Origin: CAZZNY01 sp964655935
GTDB taxonomy: Bacteria; Patescibacteriota; Gracilibacteria; BD1-5; UBA2023
Direction of reading: 5' to 3'
Assembly (NCBI GenBank): GCA_964655935.1
Contig: CAZZNY010000001.1
Coordinates: forward strand, 682,001-746,000
DNA: 64,000 bases
The first letter of the stretch is position 1; every line of letters begins with the position of its first letter. The translations under genes and the position numbers were made by a program. Shown in pieces: positions 46,650 through 58,061 of this stretch. The notes beneath the pieces were generated by a model. It had not been told where the DNA came from. It ran no database searches and saw only the letters and a list, made by a program, of their open reading frames with translations.

Positions 46650-47063
46650 TTACAACAGTACATCCGAAAAATCATCCACCACCCCATCGCCTCGATATTT
46701 ATGGATCGCGTTTCGCGTCGCGAGAAGCCCGAGAACCGAGGCTTTTTTTCTTCGTGGAGTGACCGCAAGTCAGAGCTCTTCTTTGATATAGTTTTCACGC
46801 AGAATGAGGATATCAGTGAGAGATAATCCGATGATACTCTCACCAAACATGGCGGCAGCTGCGGTTGTAATAATCGCTGTATCACCCATAAAACCAAAGT
46901 CTTCGATTTTATTATCTTCTGAAATTTTTAAGTATACATCTAAAGAATCACCGCAGGTTCGATTTTCCTCATGATGCATTATAGAAGCATTTTCGAGAAT
47001 ATTTTTGTTCGGTGGATTTTTTGCATAAGCGAGAATCGTGTCATTATAGAGATCGAGAGACAT
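46650..47063 (-). CDS. IscU/SufU-like scaffold lacking two ligand cysteines
   Basis: 137 aa. The fold signature of iron-sulfur scaffold proteins is clear: AYAKNPPNKNILENASIM, then ENRTCGDSLDVYLKIS and FGFMGDTAIITTAAAAMFGE. The chosen start MSLDLYNDTIL matches the family N-terminus. In active scaffolds three cysteines bind the cluster. Here only the first (RTCGD) remains: the second lies where GDTAIITTA now reads Thr, and the third where RRKKASVLGLLA reads Ala or Ser. A UGA glycine at 46770-46772 is needed to reach that last region. It may be a regulatory or degenerate paralogue. Transcribed alone, opposite to its neighbours. Confidence 0.75.
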
Positions 47064-47334
47064 GAAAAATAGCACATAACAAGATAGATGTGCTTATTTT
47101 ATATAAAAATGAAAAAATGAAAGACTTTTTAAGCAGCTTAACAAAAAAATAATATTTTTGACAAAATATATGTTTTCTTTATTATAAAATTTATGTTGCA
47201 ATTTTTATTGATAATAAAAGCTTATGTAACAGGCTATTTTTTTCTTTATTAATGCAAATATATATTAACACCCTCTTTTTTGACAAAAATAAAATAATAT
47301 AATAAGATTGAGATCAATACTATTAATATGTTTT
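47064..47334. other. AT-rich divergent promoter region
   Basis: 271 bases between divergently transcribed genes, over 80% A+T. Two TTGACA boxes on the plus strand (about 47159 and 47279) are followed by several possible -10 boxes (TATTAT, TAAGAT); which are used cannot be told. No gene seen. Confidence 0.55.
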
Positions 47335-47595
47335 ATGTCAAACCTAACTTTCTCGGAGCAACTCAAGAAAAAAATCTCAGTTGCCCTTAAAACAGAATAT
47401 TTATCGCCTGAACATGTATTGTTATTGACTTATATACTCTGACACACTGACAATGAAGAAGAACTTTCAATATTCATTCAGCTCTTTTATCCATTATTGC
47501 CAGACTCGATTCGAAGTGATTTTTCTCCGCTCCACTTGGATTCTCAAAACCCAAACGAAGAACAAATTCAAGAAATTATCCAAACAATTAAATAA
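47335..47595 (+). CDS. Small hypothetical protein ahead of the coiled-coil gene
   Basis: 86 aa. It starts MSNLTFSEQLKKKISVALKT and is helical with an acidic middle (LGHTDNEEELSIFIQLFYPL), and one UGA glycine. No signal peptide. It ends 32 bp before the 1670-aa gene and probably shares its transcript. Its length and helical content resemble the small gene on the far side of the giant gene, but the sequences are not clearly related. Confidence 0.6.
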
Positions 47596-47627
47596 ATTAT
47601 TTATTTTTATTTTTTACAATTATCCAT

Positions 47628-50600
47628 ATGGGCCCAGTTATTGCAGAAACTGCTATTGAAAAAGAGATTCAAACAAATGTTCGAACACATTTAAAACAAG
47701 ATGATTTTCTACAAACAGCCATTCAACATCTTGATAATCCAAATATGAATTTCTGGGATATTTTTGATTCTATTATCGACACTATATCTCCTGAAAAACA
47801 AGATGGTGCCAGACAATTTCTTTGTGCTTATATTAAAGCTAATAAAAGTGTCTTTAAAAAATATATCGACTCTCTTGAACTAGCGCCTGAGAAAAAGAGT
47901 AAACTTCATTTCACTCTTCACTCTATTCTAAAGGATTCTGAGCTTTCGGCTCGATATGAAAAAACCGGAAAAACATTAAACACTGAAGACGCTTCAAACA
48001 TCGAAGAATTATATACATCACATGCTCAAGATATTGAGAATATTTTTAATTACTTTTCTACATTAGTAAGTGGAGCTGACGATAGTCATGTTGTTAGTAT
48101 GATTACCGATACTATTCGTTGATATGACATGAAGGCTTCATATAATATAGAGTCTGGTCTTAACACTTTTCGAAGCAATTTCCCTCTAGGAGATAATTCC
48201 ATTATCTATCTGTTTGAGTTTCACATAAAAAATAAGAAACACCATGATTGGGAAATAAAAAAAGCCAAATCTGAGGAAATTAATGCAAAAAAAGATGAAA
48301 TCGATACCGCTATCAATGAATTAAATATTGAAAAAGATAAACTCAGTGCCTTGATTGAAGAAATATCTCATACAAACTCTCCTGCAGATTTTCAAATAAA
48401 AAATAATGAATTAATTGGTCAAATTTCCTTATTTCAAAGCCATTTTGTTTCTCTGTCAATACAAGTGAACCAATATGTTCAACTTCTTCAAAACGCTTGA
48501 ATAAACAATAATCTCTCTACGGAAGTAAATACCTACGAGCATATCATTGATATATATTCTCAAAATATTAGCGAATATATTTGAAAGTATCAGCAATATC
48601 TAACAGATTTAGAAGCTTATACCCAACTAACTGGTAGTCTTGATGAGGTTAAAAGAATGAACGCGAGCCTTGTGTGAAATATTACCTCTTTTCGTGAAGA
48701 AAATTTTTGACTACAACATGCTTCTGATGATCTTGCCAGAAACATGAATCCTGATGTTCAGCAATATAAATCTCAGATCCAATGGGATGAAAACAAAATA
48801 GAACCTACAATACTTGATTCAAGATTGGCAGGCGCACGAGCAATTTTATCTCGACTGGAATATATGCAGACGAATCCGGCCTCAACAAAAGATTTCATTA
48901 ATAAGCTTCAAACATATAGATTACACCTCACAAACCTAAAAGATCAAAGAGATCAATTGGATACCTTATTTGCACTATCTTCCCACTCATCATTATTCGA
49001 TAGTACCCAAAAACAACACTATCAGGATGCTCTTTCTATCCTAAAAACTGATATCGAGAAACATGAGCAATTATTAAATAACTATTCTTCAGCTATTCTC
49101 AGCAATCAAACTGCAGAATATGATATTTTTATGGGTGATTTACCAGAAAAAATCGAAGAAATAAAACAATTCATTACGAATCTTGAAGAATTCAAAGCAA
49201 TAGAACACCTAGATCCGGAAACTGAACGAAAAAACACTAATGTTTCTCTTCGACGACGCCACTTATATGAACTAGATTCAGACACAAAGAAAGATTCACT
49301 TCTCCTCAGAATCAAAAAAGAGAATGGACCAATTAATATAGTAAAAAATTGGGAAACTTCATGAGAAATAGATCTCTATTTTTATCAACAAGCTAGAAAA
49401 TTGTGTCATACAGACGAACAATGGAATAGATTCTCTCGTCAAAATAAAATTGATTTCAATCGTGAACTTTATGACATTTTCATAGAACGAGTTGATTTAG
49501 CTAGTGGTAAGGTAATTCTTAAAGACCCAGCTACACTTAACGAAACTCAACGTGAGATTTTTGAAATTATTTCTCGTGGAACATTAGCAAGCTATTCATC
49601 AAAAAAATGATTATCTTTCTATATCAAAACTCTTTATAAACAAGGTGCTTTAAATAAAAATGACGTTGACGCTCTTACTATTACAACAAATAAAAATGAT
49701 AGAACTACCCAATTGGATACTCTTATTTCTCAATTAAAAATAATTCGTGAAACAAAAGATGACATACAAAAAGATCAGATAGACGAAATGTTGTCTCAGA
49801 TTGAATCCATCGTTCCAATTGATCATTCACCACATGCAAACAATATTTTTCTTATCAAAGCCCTCATCCTTTTGGTTGAACGACAAAAATATGATACCCC
49901 AGAACTCCCTAAAGATGTCTTGGGTGTACAAGTTCCTCAGGCCTTAAATTATAATAACCGCGTACCAGAGGCAATAACTCCTGTTTGTCCAAATGCACCA
50001 GCAGAATTGCCAGATTTAGGATTATCTGAAATCTCTACACCAGAAGTTCCCTTGGAACCAAACATGGATATTTCCGAGGTCGTGCTTTCAGAAAGACTCC
50101 CAGCAGAACCACTACGAGAGAGTGATATTCCTCTTCCAATTATTGATCCAGATCCAGAACCAACCCCTATTCCAGAGGAAGACGATGAAGAACCAGAAAT
50201 CCCCGAGATACCTCAGGAACCAATCACACGCAGAATAATCATCTCAAATATCGAAGCGCAAATGCGTCGACAGGCTGAAAAAATTGGTAAAGAAAAATTT
50301 GAAGCCTATATGTCAAGTATCGGTTTTTTCAAAAGCATGAAAGAAGTATTTACTGACACAAAAACTAAAAATCGTCTTATACAAGAGTCTTTCGATGAAC
50401 TAAAGCAACAATATCAAGATCGAACAGAAACTATTCTTGATATGGGTAATGCTGCAGCTACACGAATCAATAATGATGAAGCTGAATCACTAGAAATACT
50501 GTCTAATCAACATAGTATTGATGGTCTTTCTCAAATTGCTCGAGAATTCGTATTGGGAAATATAGATAAACAACAAGTAAGAATTGCTCTTGAAACTGAA

Positions 50601-52640
50601 TGGTGAGCTATTGTGGCTGCTCATCCAGATCTTACCATTGAATTCTTCGGAGATGATCTTATTCATCTTCTTACGATAGAACGAGCACGATTTACTACAG
50701 GACAAGAGCTTATTAATCTTCTTATTGATGGTTCTCTCTCTCCGGAAGATATTAACAAACAAAAAGATGAGATTTTAAGTAATTTTAAACAAACTTTCAA
50801 AGAAGATCTAGGGATTGAAAGTATAGATCTAACTAACCTCTCAGATATTCAAAGAAACACATATGCAGAAGCTATGGCAGGCGTCTTAAATGCTCGTTTT
50901 GCTAATCTTCAATTCGTCGTTCAGGCCTCAACAGAATGAGCCACTGCAAATAGATCCCTCGAGGATACAAAATTGGGTCGTTTCGGAAAAGTGGGTGAAT
51001 GGTTTGGAAAACATCCAGCTATTCGATTTATATCTGCGGTAGTAGTACCAATGGCTACAACTTGTATTCTTCCTGGGGTATGAGCTGGTATTGTCGCTGC
51101 TTCTTCTGGATGAGTCTTGTCAGGTACGCTTGGATGAGCTCATCGATCATACGATATGTCAAAAGGTCGTGACTGAATCGAGGCACGATTAGCTGATGGG
51201 GATGACTACGATCCTTCTAGTCTTCTTGCTACACACCAATGAACAACTCGACCATCATTCTGGAGACATCCAATCGAAAATAGACGACACAAGGGAACTG
51301 AAACACATCTTGAAAGAGAACAAGCTCTTCTTGAGACTCTCCCAAAAATGAGAAGTATGACAGAGTTAAAAGATGGTATTATGCAAGATGCTATGAATAA
51401 TGACATTGAATTAAGTGTAGATGCTGAAGATTATAATGAATTCACTCAGAATGTGGTCGAGCTACTTGTACGCTATAATCTCTGGAAAGAACTCAAGCAT
51501 AATTTCCTTTCAGGAGATGATGAAAAAACGGCAGAACAGGAATTAACCGATGCTCTTCTCTCTCTTGATTTTGCACTTCGTGAAAAATGATTAAATCGAA
51601 CTGATGTAGTAGCTCTCGACCTCTACAGCAAAAGATATGATGCTCTAAAAAATGAACATCTTGATGGGGTAAAAAGATTCGAGGAATTACGTCAAAAAGA
51701 ATCTCTTGTCCATGGAATCAAGACTGGTGCCGCTTATGCTGCGACAAGTCTCACGCTACGATACTTGATTAATGGAACAGTAGCTCTTATAAAAGGAGAC
51801 CTTGGACACCAGACTGCACAGGTTACTGTTAATAATGCAACCAGCTTGAAAACTCAGATGGTTCAAGATGGTCTTGATCCAAACAAAGTTGAAGATGTTA
51901 AAACTTTTGCAAGTCATCATCCAGACGCCTGGTCACTACAAGATGCTGGAAATGACACCACCAATATCGTTAATACAACTTCAGATATTGTTATAGATCC
52001 AAAAATCGATCCAGTATTACATGATGTTTTCTGATCTAAATATTCTGCCTTTGTTGCTGAAATTAAATCTGGAGGACATGCAAAATATCTCTATGATTCA
52101 ATCCATAAAGTACTCGATACGAACGGAGTAACGGCTCAAGCAAAAAATGCAATTGTCGAAAAACTTCTTACCATCTATGAGGGGAATTCTCAAGAACTCG
52201 TAGACCTCTCAGTTCAGAATAATTTTTCTTTCAAGGCTGTCGCACTGGAACATGCAGTAAAACATCTTGATGGACTTCATTCCAATCTTTCACATTGGGC
52301 ACTTCCAAGCGAACAAGCTCTTGACGCGACAAAACATTTCTGCAATGCCGTACATGCGGGTGCAAGTGAAGAAACAATCAAACCTCTTTTTGAAGCTCTC
52401 CCAGGAAGAATCCAGGCAGAAGTTCGTATGGATTTTGTACATGCAGGAGGAAAAGCGTTCTCAAAATGATTAGATGCAATACAGGATTTGTTTATGGATG
52501 TATCTAAAGCAGATGTTGTAGCTGGAACTATTAAAACATCTCTTAAAGAAGGTATATCTAATACTCTCAGTAAGTTCCCAGGTATCCCTACGCTCCGAAG
52601 ATGGTTCCTATGAGCTAAAAAACCAGTAGAAAATCAATAA
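47628..52640 (+). CDS. Giant coiled-coil protein with central hydrophobic segments
   Basis: 1670 aa, reconstructed through about twenty UGA glycines; no UAA/UAG found in frame at the junctions examined. There is no signal peptide. Charged heptad-like helices cover roughly residues 195-290 (INELNIEKDKLSALIEEISH) and 370-620. A Pro/Glu-rich stretch (about 785-870, DPDPEPTPIPEEDDEEPEIP) separates two helical halves. Two hydrophobic segments follow: IRFISAVVVPMATTCILPG with glycine-rich continuation (about 1128-1180) and GIKTGAAYAATSLTLRYLIN (about 1360-1390). The C-terminal 280 residues are again helical. No enzyme motif and no known family. It could be a membrane-tethered cytoskeletal or host-contact protein; this is speculation. 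Confidence 0.75.
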
Positions 52641-52680
52641 TCTGAAACAAAAATAAATATATATCATTATCTCTCATTTT

Positions 52681-52983
52681 ATGAATCCGTTTGATACTTT
52701 CATCGATAATCTTCTTATAGAATCAAAGGTTAATACGCTTCCAGAAAAACTCGCTTCTGGTATACGAAAAGAACTCGAAGAATCACTTCAAGAAAAACTT
52801 CTTCTCATTATTTATTCAAAACTCTCTTTGGAGGATAAGAATATTTATGATTCGTTTCTCTTATCTGAAAAAGCTACAGAAGCCAATGCTTTCGCACATG
52901 AAAAAATCTCGAATCTTGACGAACTTTTCGTAAAATGACTCGAGGAATTTGCAAATGATTATCTATTAAAGAAAGTAAAATAA
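52681..52983 (+). CDS. Small DUF5663-like helical protein
   Basis: 100 aa. MNPFDTFIDNLLIESKVNTL is followed by LEESLQEKLLLIIYSKLSLE and NLDELFVKGLEEFANDYLLK, the length and helical pattern of the DUF5663 proteins common in CPR genomes (function unknown). A UGA glycine at 52936-52938 lies in the last helix. It follows the coiled-coil gene by 40 bp and ends before a strong terminator. Confidence 0.6.
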
Positions 52984-52996
52984 ACCTCCATGGTCG

Positions 52997-53024
52997 AAAA
53001 AAGTCTGCAGAAACAGACTTTTTT
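52997..53024 (+). terminator. Terminator of the coiled-coil operon
   Basis: AAAAAAGTCTG (52997-53007) pairs with CAGACTTTTTT (53014-53024), perfect 11-bp stem with T tail. It lies just past the stop of the small DUF5663-like gene. Confidence 0.9.
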
Positions 53025-53026
53025 TC

Positions 53027-53053
53027 TTGTCAAAATTCTTTAATCCGTATACT
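53027..53053 (+). promoter_or_regulatory. Promoter of the GC-rich small gene
   Basis: TTGTCA (53027-53032), 15-bp spacer, TATACT (53048-53053). The transcript would be nearly without a leader before the Shine-Dalgarno sequence at 53063. Confidence 0.7.
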
Positions 53054-53077
53054 AAAAATGCACTAAGGAGGTGCACA

Positions 53078-53296
53078 TTGAAAAAACCTATATCAAATCC
53101 TTTTTTTGTAGCCATTACTTTCCTGGCTACCTTCCTAATGTGGCTCGCACTGAGTGGCACTAGGATATACCACCACAAGATGACCTTTCCTGAGGCCATC
53201 TTCACACTCGGCGGAATGCTCGCTGCCATCAATACACTTCATGTGGTCTTCTGGCTGACGAGTCGTTCCTTCATATCGTCCCGCCCCCTTCACTAG
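53078..53296 (+). CDS. Small two-helix membrane protein with strong SD, probably acquired
   Basis: 72 aa starting at TTG (53078), chosen because the near-perfect Shine-Dalgarno AAGGAGGTG (53063-53071) sits 6 bases upstream; such a site is absent before almost every other gene here. Two membrane segments (FFVAITFLATFLMWLALSG and IFTLGGMLAAINTLHVVFWL) are joined by a short basic/acidic loop. It has no UGA codons, its GC content (about 50%) is far above the neighbours, and it uses GAG, CTG and GGC codons that neighbours avoid. It has its own promoter and terminator. No family recognised. Confidence 0.75.
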   Translation: MKKPISNPFFVAITFLATFLMWLALSGTRIYHHKMTFPEAIFTLGGMLAAINTLHVVFWLTSRSFISSRPLH

Positions 53297-53312
53297 GGGG
53301 CTTCACTTTTTT
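53284..53312 (+). terminator. Terminator of the GC-rich small gene
   Basis: CCCCCT (53284-53289) pairs with AGGGGG (53295-53300), overlapping the stop codon of the gene; a T-rich tract runs to 53312. Confidence 0.75.
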
Positions 53313-53313
53313 C

Positions 53314-53340
53314 TTGATAAATCCTGATAATCCGTATAAT
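53314..53340 (+). promoter_or_regulatory. alaS promoter
   Basis: TTGATA (53314-53319), 15-bp spacer, TATAAT (53335-53340). A small CAGA/TCTG hairpin (53342-53356) begins at the expected RNA start. Confidence 0.75.
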
Positions 53341-53388
53341 TCAGAACACAAATCTGTTATCCTGTTATCCTATTATTCTTCTATTCTT

Positions 53389-55194
53389 ATGATATTAAGT
53401 TCCGATCTCCGCAAAAAATTCCTCGATTTCTTTCGTTCTAAACAACACGCCATCCTCGAATCTGCACCACTCGTTCCAGAGAATGATCCTTCGGTTCTTT
53501 TTAATACTGCTGGAATGCAACCACTCGTTCCGTATCTTCTTGGAGAGAAACATCCGATGGGAAAACGGCTCGCAAATCTTCAAAAATGTATTCGTACAAC
53601 TGATATCGACGAAGTATGAGACAATAGTCACTGTACTTTTTTCGAAATGCTTGGAAACTGGTCACTCGGTGATTATTTCAAAGAGGACTCTATCAAATGG
53701 TCTTATGAATTTTTGACCTCCAAAGAGTGGCTTGGACTTGACCCAAACTGGCTCGCGGTAACTGTATTTGAAGGAAATACTGACGCACCAGCAGATGAAT
53801 TTTCTGCTTCCATGTGGGAATCTCTCGGTATGCCAAAACATCGAATTAGTCGAATGCCCGCAAAAAATAACTGGTGGGCAGCTGGAGCTACAGGACCTTG
53901 TGGACCAGATACTGAGATTTTTTATTGGGTCGGAGAATGAGAACCGAATCCTGCTTCCAATGTAAAAGATGAGGAGGATAATTGGATGGAGATATGGAAT
54001 AACGTTTTCATGGAATTTAATCGTCTCGAAGATGGTTCTCTCACGCCACTTCCGGCACAGAATGTCGATACTGGAATGGGACTTGAACGAATCACTACGG
54101 TATTAAATGGAAAAAAATCTGTCTATGAAACCGACTTATTTTCAGATGTTATCGGATATATCCGATCGATTATCGCTCCAGAAAAATATATCGAACGTTC
54201 TGCTCGAATCGCGACAGAACATATACGAGCCGGAACCTTACTTATAAGCGACGGAGTTATTCCGAAGAATGTTGATCAAGGATATGTCCTTCGTCGATTG
54301 CTTCGTCGAGCCATCCGAGAATTCTACAAGATGGGATATGAACAACCAGTTCTCGTAGAAATAGGAAAAATGTACATTAAAAAATTTGAAAATGTCTATA
54401 GTGCCGTAAAAATAAATGCTGATAAAATTCTCGAAGAACTCAGTAAAGAAGAAGAAAAATTCTCAAAAACTCTGAAAGATGGAATTCGTGAATTCGAACG
54501 ACTCATCGGCGGTTATAAGATAGCTTTTGAGCGAAGTGGTCAAAAAATCACACAAATCGCTGGAGACAAAGCATTTCGGCTCTATGATACCTTCGGTTTC
54601 CCTATCGAAATGACGATCGAACTCGCTTGCGAACACGAACTTACTGTCGATATCGAAGGTTTCAAAGCAGCTTTCGAAAAACACCAAGAACTCTCACGAA
54701 CTTCTTCCGAAGGAAAATTCAAAGGTTGACTCGCAGGTTCTGGTGAAATGGAGACAAAATACCATTCTGCAACTCATATCATGCTCGCAGGACTTCGAAA
54801 AGTTCTCGGTGATCATGTCTTTCAGGCTGGTTCGAATATCACAGCTGAACGACTTCGATTTGATTTTACTCATGGTGAGAAAATGACTCCAGAGCAGATA
54901 AAAGCTGTCGAAGATCATGTAAATATGGTTATAAAATCAGGAGCTGTGATGACTCTCACCGAAATGGCAAAAACTGCTGCTCGCGAATCCGGAGTAGTCG
55001 GAAGTTTCTGGGAAAAATATCCTGAAGTTGTCAAAGTCTACACCCTCGCAGGACCTGATGGAACCATCTATTCTCGAGAACTCTGCGGATGACCACATAT
55101 CTCTGACACGACCGATATGGGAACTTTTAAGATTATCAAAGAAGAGGCTTCAAGCTCTGGAGTGCGAAGAATTAAAGCAATTTTAGAGAAATAA
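53389..55194 (+). CDS. alaS: Alanyl-tRNA synthetase, short form
   Basis: 601 aa against about 875 in E. coli: the C-terminal C-Ala/oligomerisation domain is missing, as in other reduced CPR genomes. The catalytic core has FFRSKQHAILESAPLVPEND, VGDNSHCTFFEMLGN (UGA glycine at 53617-53619) and WWAAGATGPCGPDTEI. The editing domain keeps its zinc/active-site ligands: HSATHIMLAGL and CGGPHIS, whose second glycine is a UGA (55090-55092). Four UGA glycines in total (also 53938-53940 and 54727-54729), all at conserved positions. Single gene with its own promoter. Confidence 0.97.
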
Positions 55195-55206
55195 AAACAA
55201 TCTAAT

Positions 55207-55488
55207 ATGGAACCTCAAGATTTTATCATCCATGCTTGCGAACAAGTGCTCCGCTTTTCTCAGGTAGAGAATTGGGATAATCTCAGCGAAGAACGAAAAG
55301 TACAGCTCGGATTTAATATGTGAGTAGTAGCTCTTGGACTCAATCTCAATAAGGACGACGGATTTATTGCACTAGCGAACGCACGCCAAAGCATTATATC
55401 AATGCAGGAATTTCACCAACATGTAACAAGATTAGTAACAAAACATGGAATTATAGTGGACAATCAAAAAATTGCACGACCATTCTAA
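55207..55488 (+). CDS. Small hypothetical protein
   Basis: 93 aa. MEPQDFIIHACEQVLRFSQV is followed by a helical body ending VTKHGIIVDNQKIARPF. One UGA glycine (55321-55323). It starts 12 bp after alaS, so it is probably translated from the same message. No family recognised. Confidence 0.6.
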
Positions 55489-55530
55489 TCAGAATGACAT
55501 GCATTTCTTAATTCTTAATTCTTAATTCTC

Positions 55531-55899
55531 ATGTCTCTTCTCGATTTTTCTCACTATCTCGATGGAACCATTAATGTGGTTACTATTTCTGGGGAAGCTG
55601 ATAACTCAAATACTGAGATTACTTTTGCTCGAATCTACGAAAAAATTCAGCCACTTCATGATAAAAAAGTTCTTCTTGATCTTCGTGATCTAACCTATTG
55701 TAATTCGACTTTTCTCGGTCATTGCGCTGCGCTTCATATAGATCTTGCAAATAAACAATGAAATCTCGCGATTGTCGTAAATCAAACCATTCTGGATCCT
55801 TTTTCGATTACGGGAATCGATCGACTTACGACTGTTTCATTGGATTTTGACAAGACTTTACAGTATCTCAATACTACGACTATATCTCCGAATATTTAA
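55531..55899 (+). CDS. STAS-domain (anti-sigma-factor-antagonist-like) protein
   Basis: 122 aa, a single STAS domain. FSHYLDGTINVVTISGEADN forms the first strands, and VLLDLRDLTYCNSTFLGHCA holds the conserved loop with a Ser where SpoIIAA-type antagonists are phosphorylated. One UGA glycine at 55759-55761. It lies in the alaS run, 42 bp after the preceding gene. No partner kinase is nearby, so whether it regulates a sigma factor is unknown. Confidence 0.8.
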
Positions 55900-55952
55900 T
55901 CCTCTCCACGCAATTTTCACACACTTCAGCTTTTTTTCGAGAAAAAATCAGA

Positions 55953-55985
55953 TATACTGTCGCCGTAATCACTTTTTGGTTACGG
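55953..55985 (+). promoter_or_regulatory. -10 box and leader hairpin of the M23 peptidase gene
   Basis: TATACT (55953-55958), no clear -35 box. CCGTAA (55963-55968) pairs with TTACGG (55980-55985) around a T-rich loop right at the expected RNA start, similar to the arrangement in front of sodB. Confidence 0.45.
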
Positions 55986-56010
55986 TTTTGTTTTTTAGAA
56001 AACTCCAACT

Positions 56011-58017
56011 ATGAAAAAAATATTCATTCTTCTTGCACTATTTTCGGCTTCAATTTCAGTCGCTCACGCTGGAAACTTCATCTATCCATTTGATAAAATC
56101 GCAGCTCCAAGCTGCCGTTTTCAAACATGGGAAAATCTAAGTGACGACTGTAAGATGATACTTCCTCGAATCCAAAATGCGGATTATGATAAATTCAAAG
56201 ACGATAAAATGATGCGTCGAGTCTATTCCGTACTCTGGTGATCTACCTATGATTACGGTTGGGATGTAGGAATGTGATCACACGAGTGAGTCGATATCGC
56301 GACGAGTCAAGGAACTCCAGTCCGAGCCATCGGAGATGGAACTATCTACACTGCTGGAAATCTCTCCGGCTGGGGAAAAACCGTTACCATCAAGCATTCC
56401 CTTGGAAATGGTAAATATCTGTTTTCAAACTATTCGCATCTTTCGAAAATCCTCGTAAGCAAAGGCGATGTCATAACTTCCGGTACGAATATCGGTGAAG
56501 TCGGAAACACGGGAAATTCCTACGGAAATCATCTCCATTTTCAGATAGATGTCACCGATCAAAATCATCCATATTATTTTCTGAATTGTGGAAAAGGAGT
56601 CGATCCGGTCACACTCGTCAATCAGTGACTCTGTCGAGATTATCTGACGAGCAATACGATCGATCCGATTCTTTTCTTAGAAAAACAAGAGTTAAACTTT
56701 ACCACTCCACAAAACATCCAAAAAATCCAAGAACTCCAAAAAGTAACGAAGAAAATCGAACAAAAATCTATAAAATCCCGTGAGCAAATCCTCGAGGAAG
56801 AAATCCAAGAATTCCTCTCTCGATATACTATCTCTCTTGCGACCACCATTCCCGGAGATAATATCGAGCTCGGTAAAACTTATGTGCTTCGACTCGCTGT
56901 CACAGATTACAGAGGACGCGGAATCTCCGGAACTATGCCGGCCGAAGGTCTCGAACTTGCCTTCGATCACAAAGCACTTCGTGTCTTTCCAGAGAAAATC
57001 ATTGCAATCGAAAACGGATGAAGGGATTTTCAGATTACTGGACTCAAAAGCGGGACTTATAACGTGGAACTCAAGCTCGGAAAAACGAGTATCGCAACGG
57101 TATCGGTGAATGTTTTTAAAGCGAGTGAACTCTTAAGACCCGCCTGAGCTCAGATCGCTGTGAAACCTTCCGTCATTCTTGCGGATATGAAAACCGGGAA
57201 ACTTATTATGAAGACAAAATTTGGCTCTAATCAGCTCGATATTCCCTATTCCGGAACGTACGTGATTAAATCTCTGAAAGGAAAAGTAAAATTCTGCAAT
57301 GTTTCGCTCAAAAACACACAAACTTGTGGTCTAAACGAACTCTACGAGGAACTTTCTTTTACTTATGACGATACCTACCGATGAGTTCTCGTCTTCAATT
57401 ACGTGGCGCTCGATTACATGCCGATATCAATCGCCCTCTATCGCTCCGAAGAGAAAAAAGTGTTTGCTCAAACCACGACCGATATTCGTGTCGATAATCC
57501 ACTCGGGATCGATAAGACCTATACGTATTTTGACGAATCCATCAGCGGAATAAAAAAGTGAATTTTCCCGTTAAATCAAGGATATCTTACTCAAGATCGA
57601 GATCTCACTGGAGCTCAGGCACAGTTACTATTAAAAAATTATCTCGTCTATCTCTATCTCAAAGCGGATAAAGATATGGAAAAAAAAGCTTACATAAAAA
57701 AAATACTTAATAGTTTTGATTCAAAAACTGCCTGACTCAAATGAATCACTTCAATCTCACGAATCACTTTCACGAAAGCACTCTATGAGATTCTCGGACT
57801 TCCCGTCTCGACCGGATCGGAAAGTGTGTGGCTCGATGAAAAATGACCACAAAAATCCTATATTACCGCTCTGCGAACAAACTACTGATTCTCTTGGCGC
57901 GACCAATTTGGAAAAAATTATTTCCAACCGGATAAAAATATCTCGGTCTGAGAATCCCTCTATCTCATCGAAACGCTCGATAAAAAAAGAGAGCTCTATG
58001 CCCTGAATTCAAGATAA
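56011..58017 (+). CDS. M23-family peptidase (LytM-type), secreted
   Basis: 668 aa. The signal peptide MKKIFILLALFSASISVA has an AHA-G cleavage site. The LytM/M23 domain lies at about residues 80-180: SHEGVDIATSQGTPVRAIGD supplies the first His/Asp ligands, and GNTGNSYGNHLHFQIDV the HxH pair, so it should cut peptidoglycan cross-bridges or act as an activator. A coiled-coil (about 235-270), an Ig-like domain (about 280-365) and a second beta-rich part follow. The last 130 residues (NSFDSKTAGLKGITSISRIT, FTKALYEILGLPVS) resemble SLH-type wall-binding repeats only loosely. Many UGA glycines. It ends at a 16-bp perfect terminator. Confidence 0.9.
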
Positions 58018-58053
58018 AATAAAATCACCATCCGATCGGATGGTGATTTTATT
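58018..58053. terminator. Bidirectional terminator, 16-bp perfect palindrome
   Basis: AATAAAATCACCATCC (58018-58033) pairs perfectly with GGATGGTGATTTTATT (58038-58053) around a GATC loop. It sits between the converging M23 peptidase and hotdog-protein genes and ends both. Confidence 0.95.
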
Positions 58054-58061
58054 AATCGTAA

